A program made the position numbers and the translations under genes. DNA of 64,000 nt from Humulus lupulus (Eukaryota > Streptophyta > Magnoliopsida > Rosales > Cannabaceae), in assembly GCF_963169125.1 (NCBI RefSeq), contig NC_084802.1, positions 32,208,107-32,272,106 on the forward strand. The letters are read 5' to 3'. A model generated the notes under the pieces. That model saw only the letters and a list, made by a program, of their open reading frames with translations, did not search any database and was not told the DNA's origin. Below, piece by piece: positions 56,854 to 64,000 of the stretch (position 1 is its first letter; each line of letters begins with the position of its first letter).

Positions 56854-57211
56854 ATTGTACTCTTAATATTAGTAATAAACTCAAACTCACAAAAATATGG
56901 CAGCAAACATATTTCATTCAAATTTTTAAAATCTACACATTTACAAATAAGGAATTTGAAGATTCCAATCTCCTTGAGTATGTAATCTCATTGAGTTGTC
57001 TCATCATTTTTTTATGAAGAATTTGAATCCATATCCACATTCATGTAGAGAATTTCTGAATAGGACTTTCTTTAATCATTCATGGTTATGTGTTCAACAC
57101 AAAACAAATCTTGAAACAAGTATTTGAAGATTGTAGAAGATGAACAAATTTTTCTCATTGTTGACTATGCAAAACACAAAAATAAAGTAATTAGAAATAG
57201 AGATTTTTTAT
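56854..57211. other. Unassigned AT-rich segment right of LTR H
   Basis: No ORF or element end recognised. The first bases ATTGT would be the target duplication of H, whose other copy is not in the window. Confidence 0.4.
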
Positions 57212-58110
57212 TGTTGGGGATATAATGCTTATAATTTATTAAATCAACAATTAATAATGGGAATAGTATAATATTTCAAACCCTAGATGTTAATCAAGAA
57301 CCTTATTCAAATCATGAATGCGAATCTTGATAATCAAATAGCCATGTTTATGGCATGAATGCAAATCTTGATTGTAAAGGATTAAATAAATTAACATGAA
57401 TTTAGAATGAAAACAACACAAATAAAATTAAAGTAAATAAGATCAAAGTGTAGAGTAGACCTTTCTTGAAGAACAACCCTTATAACATAAAATCACAAAG
57501 CTATGATTTTATGTGAAACACAAAAGTTGCAAGGCTTGACACAAATGTAGATTTGTGGTCCGAAAATCTCTATTCCTAGCCTTCTCTATGAAATTCTTGA
57601 AGCTACTACAATGGAATGAGATTGGGATACACAAGCCTTAATCTTTCATACAAGTCAAGCTTTCTTGATGAAGATCTTGGAGAAAACTAGCAATCGTGGA
57701 GCTAGAAAGAGAGAGAGAGTTCTTCTTGTAGAGAGTGAGCTGAGTGATCAATTCACCAATTAACTCATATGAACCCCTTATATAGTATAGGACCCCCATT
57801 AGACTCAGCCAATGAGAATAGAGCATTTAAATTTAAGTTTTGGAGCTATTTTACGTAACTGTATAGACTTTTTGTAACAGCCCAGGCGATGTATCACTTG
57901 GCAAGCGATGCATCGCCTAGTCTATCTCAGGCCTATTTTCAAGGCTTTAGGCGACACGTCTCCTCTTAGGGGGTGGCACATCGCCAACGCCTCTATTTTT
58001 TCACTCCAAGACTTGTCTCAAAACACCTCCAAATGCTCCCAAACTTCATGGGTACTCTTATATATTCCAAATAAACATTTAAATAGAATGTAAATGCTTT
58101 TCCTGCACAT
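57212..58110 (-). repeat. LTR-like segment J
   Basis: Read on the minus strand it has promoter-like order: palindromic GGCGATGCATCGC motifs (57885-57990), a TATA box CTATACTATATAAGGGG (about 57776-57792), then a CT-rich leader (CTCTCTCTCTTTCTAGCTCC, near 57700), ending TATCCCCAACA at 57212. That is the layout of an LTR with a terminal CA. The outer end near 58100 (CCTGCA) is uncertain and no duplication was found, so boundaries are provisional. Confidence 0.45.
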
Positions 58111-58440
58111 TGTATTAGGGAGCATGAGATTCTGATAGAGCCTGGCTCTTGACTATATGATTATATGCCCCGTGAATATGTATATGAATGTGATCATATG
58201 ATTACCTGCTCCATGAATATATAATTGTAATATTTGCATGCTGGAGTTGGAGGCATGGTGTGAATGTTGGAAGAGCAGGGATTATGATTGATGTATGAAT
58301 GCCATGGGCATGTTTTTAGCACTACAGTGGTTTATGAATGTGTTTTGGTAAGATTTTTCACGTGGGCCAAGCTCTTGATATGCTCACCATGATTAATGGG
58401 TCAAGTTATTGACTGCAGATTCAATCAGCAGGTTTATATC
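58111..58440 (+). other. Leader of element G
   Basis: No 5' LTR end or primer-binding site was found. It contains repeated GAATATGTATATGAATGTG-like words and ends TTATTGACTGCAG (58405-58417), resembling a splice acceptor just before gag. Confidence 0.4.
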
Positions 58441-58449
58441 CAAGGCAGA

Positions 58450-59531
58450 TAATGAGGCCTGGTGGTGGTTATACAGAGGCTGGGAGTTACAGCCAGGGTA
58501 TTAGTTCTTCATCTGCTCCTATGAATTTTCAGTAGATGTTCACAGATTTGCAATCAAGATTGCAGAGGCGTGAGGAAGAGATTAGGTGTTTGAAGCAACA
58601 ACAGAATCTGTTGGGGAGCACCTCTTCCTTTGTTGTGCCAGGAGTGGCACCAGCATTGGCTCAACCTAGGGTTGAGAATAAATGGGAATTTCTCTGTGGA
58701 AGATTCCAGGAGTATTACTCTCCAGTCTTCGAGGGAGGCCTAGATCCATTCAGAGTTGAGTAATGGATGGGCATGATCAGTTCCATTCTTGACAGTATGG
58801 GGCTGGTAGGTCACGATAAGGTGGCTTGTGTGACATTTGTATTGCGGGATGATGCCTGGACGTGGTGGGAAGTGGTGTCCCAGACACGAGATACAGTTGT
58901 GATGGACTGGAAAGAGTTTAGGCAGCTGTTCAATGAAAGATATTATTTTGATGCAGCTAAGACTGCTAAGATGAATGAGTTTGTGAATCTCGTTCAGAGA
59001 AAGGCAACAGTAACCGAGTATGTTAGTAGATTTGATGGGTTAGCCAAGTTTTCTTTTGACACAGTACCCACAGATGTAGCTCGGAAGGAAAGGTTTGTTC
59101 AAGGATTGAATTCCGGAATAGCTCAGGGCATTAGAGTTTCCCCAGTGCATGAAGTCTCTACCTATGCTCAGGAGGTAGAAAAGGCTCTTGCTGTTGAGAG
59201 CATAAGAGATGAGAAGAAGAGTGCTAGGGAGCACGGAGCTCGGATAGTGGTACCTCCACTTATTGGAGTAAGCAAGAATGAAAGCTGGAAGACTCGTCCA
59301 ATATGCAGTCGGTGCACGAGGAATCATCTGGGAGAATGCCGAGCAAAGGCATGTTTTGCATGTGATATGGTTGGGCATATCATGAAGAATTTCCCAAGGC
59401 TAAGAGAGGATGAGCAGAAGGGGATGGACAGCTCGACTCCAGCTCGAGTGTTCGTTCCGAGGCAGTCAAAGTCTGAGACTGAGGCTAGTTCCTCAGGGGT
59501 GGCAGGTCAGTTTTCTAGTTCTGATCTTTGA
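58450..59531 (+). pseudogene. gag of element G (chromovirus-type gypsy)
   Basis: It begins MRPGGGYTEAGSYSQG at 58451, with a stop at about 58532. A coiled segment follows: LQSRLQRREEEIRCLKQQQN. The structural domain is WEFLCGRFQEYYSPVFEGGL, a stop at 58761-58763, then ACVTFVLRDDAWTWWEVVSQ, WKEFRQLFNERYYFDAAKTA and YVSRFDGLAKFSFDTVPTDV (retrotransposon gag family). The C-terminal part has CSRCTRNHLGECR and the zinc knuckle CFACDMVGHIMKNFP, in which the last Cys is Phe. The frame 58767-59531 has no stop. Confidence 0.85.
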
Positions 59532-61888
59532 GTTATGCTGATTGGTTTTGGTGCCATGCTGTTTCTTTGTTTGATGCTTCTAGAGAAGCATAGAGTTGAT
59601 ATGCAGATCACATAGTTATGTTGTGATGGGTGTGCGATATTGTACTGGTGATTTAAGAGATGAGTTAGGTTATGATAAAAAGGACCCATCAGTGACTTTG
59701 ATAAAGCTAGTTATGACTGACTTTGGTATGATTCGGGGTATGGATTGGTTAAGTAAGTATAGGGCAATGCTAAATGGTAAAGAAAGGATAGTAACTCTTA
59801 GGTTTGAAAGTGGGAAGCCTTGAGACAGTTGGCACAGTGTATGGATTCCGTATGCTTATGACATCTGTATTGAGAGCTAGAGTTTTATTGCAGGGTGATG
59901 CATAGAACTCTTAGCTAGTGTGGTGGATACCACTTAGATTGTGCCAGCGAGAACAGGACAGACTTGAGTAGTCTGTGAGTTTCTGGATATATTTCTAGGG
60001 GAGTTGTCAGGATTACATTTACAAAGAGAATAGAATGGTGATTGGGCTAATGCCAGGAATGGGATTAGATTTAGGGCACTATATCGAATGGCTCAGCAGA
60101 GTTGTAAGAACTAAATGCTCAGTTAGTGAGTAATATGGTATTCTCCAAAGTGGAACTTTGATCTAGTTATTACCAGCTAAAGATCAGGGAAGAGAATACG
60201 CAAAAGTCTGCTATTATAACAGATAAGAGCACTGAGAGCACTGAGTATGTTTTGAGAATTTGTTTAATGCCAAGTGTTTGTGAATAAGATGAACAGAGCA
60301 TTCAAAGGTTTATTTGAATGGGATTTGTGATCGTCTTGGATGATGGTATTGTGGTGTTTTCTCTGCGGAGATTTGCCAAGGTCAAGGAACGCCTCGGTAG
60401 GCAGGAGTTTCCTTGGATGGGCAGGATATTACATGTACCTTGGGAAGAATTCTGAGTCTTCTTGCGGACCAGAATCAGTTAGTAGGTGGTTATGACACCT
60501 CAGTGATAGGGAAATGGATTGCTTATGCAGCATGTTGGTTAAAAGATCTGACCAGAACTAGAGTAGAGTTCTGATGGGCCAAGCGTTCAGTTTTGTGCTT
60601 GAGATTACTAGCTCAGAAAGGATCAAAAGGAAAACAATTAAGTGAACCACAGATAGGAAAGATTGAGCGGAAAGTCTTAGCTGGATTAGCTAAGGGTTTT
60701 GCAGTGTCAGGTATGGGTTTATTGTGGTATAAGGATCGGACTTGGAATCCGATGGACACTGGAATTGATTGGGAGATTCTGGAGGAATCCCATGCTTCTC
60801 TTTTATTCTCTTCATTCAGGCATCATGGAAATGTAACAAGATATGAAAGCTCTTAACATGTTAGCAGGTCAGGACAGAGCATCAGAAATTTGTAAGGCCA
60901 TTGTAGCCTTTGAATAATTTATAATGGAAATAAGAAAGCATCGCGGTGGGATTTCCTAGGTTAGTGGGTCAATGTGAGGTGGCATTGGGTCATTATGGAC
61001 CAGTTTTCCAAGTGAGTTCATTTCTATCAGTAAGGAAAAGTAACATAGTTGATCAGTAATCAGATCTCTATGTGAAAGAGATAGTATGCCTTCTTGAGAA
61101 TTCAAGGTCTATCTTATCAGATGAAGACTCTATTGTTACTTCCAGGTTTTGGGAAGGGTTAAGGAAGGCGATGAATATATAGATGGAATTCAGTACAGTT
61201 CATTATTCTCAGACTGATGGTAAATCAGAGGGAGAAAGAGAGTTATCCAGTATTGGAAAGGTACCTTATGAGATGAAGTATGTTTGAGAATGTTTATCAC
61301 TCGTTCATTGGAATGAGATGGGTGAGATGTTATATCTAGATCCTGAAGTAGTTCGGGGGACCATGGAGATTATTAGAGGTTAGAGCTTGGATGCTCACTT
61401 CTCAGAGTAAATGGAAAAGTTTTTACTAAATTGAAAAGCAAGAACATGGAGTTCCAAGTAGAAGATTGTATCTTCCTTAAAGTATCACCATGGTAAGAGG
61501 TGAGGAGTTAAGGATAAGCTGAAATGTAGATTATCTTGGCAGTTGAGTCCTGGATAAGACTGATCAGGTTGACTTTGGATCGACCTTATCTTTGTCACTG
61601 TCAGTTCTATACAATGTATTTTATGTTTCCATGCTAAAGACATGGGTTAAAAGGAACTCATGAGTTGAGTTATGAGAATCTGGAGATTGAGGCTAAGTTA
61701 TCCTGTAAAGAATAGCCAGTTCAGATATGAAACAGAAAAAAATAAGGTTCTGAGGAACAAAGTGTACCTTGGGTTAAAGTATGTTGTAGAAACAGTGAGG
61801 TCAAGGGAGCGACCTGGGAAACTGGAATCAATTGTGCGAAATTCTTATTCCAGGTTGTTTAGATAAATTTCGAGGACGAAAATTCTGT
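59532..61888 (+). pseudogene. pol of element G, heavily decayed
   Basis: Protease trace: MIRGMDWLSKYRAMLNGKER (59727-59787), as in chromoviruses. Reverse transcriptase traces: VCEFLDIFLGELSGL (about 59970), ALYRMAQQS, then MNRAFKGLFEWDL (60290) and FLGWAGYYMYLG. Integrase traces: SDEDSIVTSRFWEGLRKAMN (second Asp, 61117) and YSQTDGKSEGER (Glu). The C-terminal chromodomain-like end reads VPWVKV, then EVKGATWETG (about 61765-61825), followed by the typical NFEDEN before the purine tract. Stops and shifts occur every few dozen codons and large pieces are missing. Confidence 0.75.
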
Positions 61889-61901
61889 AAGGAGGGGATA
61901 G
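61889..61901 (+). other. Polypurine tract of element G
   Basis: AAGGAGGGGATAG directly before the 3' LTR start at 61903. Confidence 0.8.
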
Positions 61902-61902
61902 T

Positions 61903-64000
61903 TGTAATGCCCCAAATTTCCTAATAAGGTTTAGGACCTTGATTAGGAGGCCGGGAGGGCCATAATTGATTTATTACGATATTAGATGATTATATGCATG
62001 TTTATGTGAATTATATTATAATATGATGATAAATGCATGCATATGGGTTTATTTTTAATTATAAGGGCATTTTTGTAATTTTTCCTGTTGAGGGCGTAAT
62101 TGTGTATTTTCGTGCCTGTGGGTGAGTTATGAATGGTACCACATTATATGTGGATTTGTTCAAGCCTTTCGGCATGAGACGATCATGAAATGCAAGTGTT
62201 CGGTCTGGTCATAACATGTCTAAGTTCAAGGCTCGGGGTGATTTTAATGGTTAGAACATTAGCGGGAATTAAAGGGTAATGGGATATGATTTATTGGTAT
62301 TTGAGAATATTGAGAATAACAGGAATTGGAGGGCATTAATTATGATTAACGAGATAGGTGTGAAGGGACGATTGTGCCCTTGGTGGCTGTTAAGGTTTAT
62401 TTTAGACTTGAGGGCATTTAGGTCTTTTCACCCTGAGTTTATAATTAGCCATTAGAAGGCTGTGGAAGTGAACCAAAAACAGAGCAAATGTTACTCTTCT
62501 CTCGTACCACTTTTTCCTTCTTTTTCTCTCTGAGTTTTTGAGCTCTTGTTGAGGAACCAAGCCAAGGAACCAAGCTGTGATAAACTAGGGTTATGCTCTA
62601 CCATTGAAGAGGGTGTGTTGCTGAGATTGAGGTGAGTTTTTAGCCATCAAAACTCTTGGTCTTGCTCTGTTTTCATTTGAGTTTTAGTTGGGTTTGTGAG
62701 TTGGAAAGTTGAGTTTCAATGGATGTTTTTGGCTAGGGTTCTTGAGGTTGTGGTGCCTAGGACATGTGGGGATGGTTTTTGGGTTCATTTGGGACTTAAT
62801 TTGATGTTTGGAAGCATTGGAATCAAGTTGGGAATGAAGGAGTCGAAGGAGAAAGGTTCAGGGGCACTTCAGGCTGGAGGTAGCGCTACAGCGCCCACAA
62901 GGGAGCACTACAGCGCTACCCAGGGTGGCTTTGGGGAGGTTTTGGTCTGTCTTGAGCGCTGGGGCGCTAGGGGGTAGCACTACAGCGCTACCCTGTTTCT
63001 TTAGAATCCCATTTTGAGTGTTTTTAAGGGTTTTTGGCTCGAGGTTTCAATCCTTAAGGCCCGGGATCGAATCTACTCACCGTGTGGGTACATTTGGGGC
63101 CCGAGAGTGGGGTTTAGGTCAAGACCCTATTATTGATGATGTTCATTAATCGGAGATTGTATTTGGTTATGACTAGGTGACCGCTAAAGGATTAAAAGGG
63201 GTCGATCGTTCTCAAGGGTCGTTCAATTGTTGTTTTTCGCTTGAACCAGAGGTAAGAAAACTGCACCCTATGTATATGACATGCATGGTTATTCTTGATG
63301 CATGTTGGATGTTTAAATGTGACATGCATGGTTATGTGACATGTTTAAATGTCAAGTGATTAAATTTGATGCATGAGTTGCACGAGAAACATGTGATTAG
63401 GGCATGCCGTGAATATTGCATATGAGATTGTTCAGAGCTTGAGTCTCTGTGTTTATGCATGATCCTAATTAAGCTAGCAATTATTGAGTAAGCATGTTGA
63501 ATGCCCTGTATTCGGATATTTGACATATGATATATGTTTGGTAGCATTGCTTACTTGTGTATGGCACTGACTAGTCAGGGTCGGCACTGGTCGCGTATTA
63601 CTGACCTAAGAGTCAGAAACGGCATAAGCACCATGAACGCAGGGCCGATAAAAGATTAGATCTAATCGATATCAGAGTTGAATGACTCTGGGAGCATTGA
63701 TGTTGGACCAACCCAAAGGTCGATGAAAATTATAAGTGCTTGACTAGTCTAGGACTAGTTACTCAGAGCTAGGGCCAAAGGCCTCGGTGACAGTTTGTCA
63801 CGTGGCTAGGGAGCAGAATCCCATGGTTGTGACTCTATGGTCATGCGATAGGTTATATTGGTGACTAGTTCATCGAACACCTATCTTGTTTAAGCTAATG
63901 AAATGATCACTTATCTACAAAGCCCCGGTGACCCTATCATCACATGGCTAATGGGAACGGAACCCACCTTAGTGACTATTACAACTGTCACTCTTCTATT
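61903..64000 (+). repeat. 3' LTR of element G, truncated by the window end
   Basis: Starts TGTAATGCCCCAAATTTCC, then AGGACCTTGATTAGGAGGCCGGGAGGG, as in the related LTRs at 37999 and 56853. A candidate TATA region is at 62440 (TTTATAATTAG) with a CT-rich leader (TTCTCTCTGAG) after it. Downstream are GTAGCGCTACAGCGC palindromes (62880-62995) and a donor-like GAGGTAAGAAAACTGCACCC (63250). At least 2.1 kb long. Confidence 0.85.

Noticed and set aside
59040..59378. Minus-strand ORF of 112 codons over gag of G
   Set aside because: It is the shadow of the well-supported gag frame on the plus strand.
1..64000. tRNA genes, organelle DNA or bacterial sequence
   Set aside because: No cloverleaf-like tRNA sequence was noticed beyond primer-binding sites, and nothing resembles plastid, mitochondrial or bacterial genes. 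A tRNA scan was not possible here.

Overview
The window is plant nuclear DNA made almost entirely of nested transposable elements. I see no complete host gene. Evidence for a plant: Ty3/gypsy elements of the Tat lineage with a second (archaeal-type) RNase H, a Ty1/copia element, chromovirus-like gypsy LTRs primed by initiator tRNA-Met, a Cassandra element with 5S rRNA-derived LTRs, a CACTA DNA transposon, and exon fragments of plant TAF1, MED12 and PFP-beta. It is probably a eudicot with a repeat-rich genome. The family cannot be fixed from the sequence; Cannabaceae is only my impression.

Left half (1-34181): a four-level nest resolved by target-site duplications. Element A (Tat gypsy, + strand, 1-4201) carries an inverted Cassandra dimer in its integrase (1223-2443, TSD GGGCA). 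Copia element D (+ strand) starts at 4202. Inside D sits Tat element B (- strand, 9023-31388, TSD CGCTT), and inside the pol gene of B sits Tat element C (- strand, 16135-26418, TSD TGGGG/TAGGG, two 608-bp LTRs). Insertion order was therefore A, D, B, C. B and C each carry a spliced antisense gene between pol and the 3' LTR, and A keeps a remnant of one. All three share a C-terminal motif.

Middle (34182-56853): a truncated LTR (E) and a gag fragment lead into the 5' end of a minus-strand gypsy element F. The 5' LTR of F (37585-41918) is split by a solo LTR (37999-40381, TSD AAAAC). F entered the gag start of another minus-strand gypsy element H, whose 5' LTR lies at 54578-56853. H is also split by a plus-strand solo LTR of the F family (42409-54479, TSD TATCG), and that solo LTR is split by a 9.97-kb CACTA transposon (43289-53259, TSD ATA). 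The CACTA holds one TAF1 exon, three MED12 exons, five PFP-beta exons with intact frame and splice sites, and a LINE-type zinc-binding fragment.

Right end (56854-64000): an LTR-like segment (J), then a badly decayed chromovirus gypsy element G (+ strand) with readable gag and a pol full of stops. Its 3' LTR runs off the window.

No functional autonomous element is evident. C is the best preserved but has stops and frameshifts. Features of possible functional interest are the antisense genes, the multi-gene capture in the CACTA, a repeated palindrome cassette and an intron-like splice-site pair shared by several LTRs.
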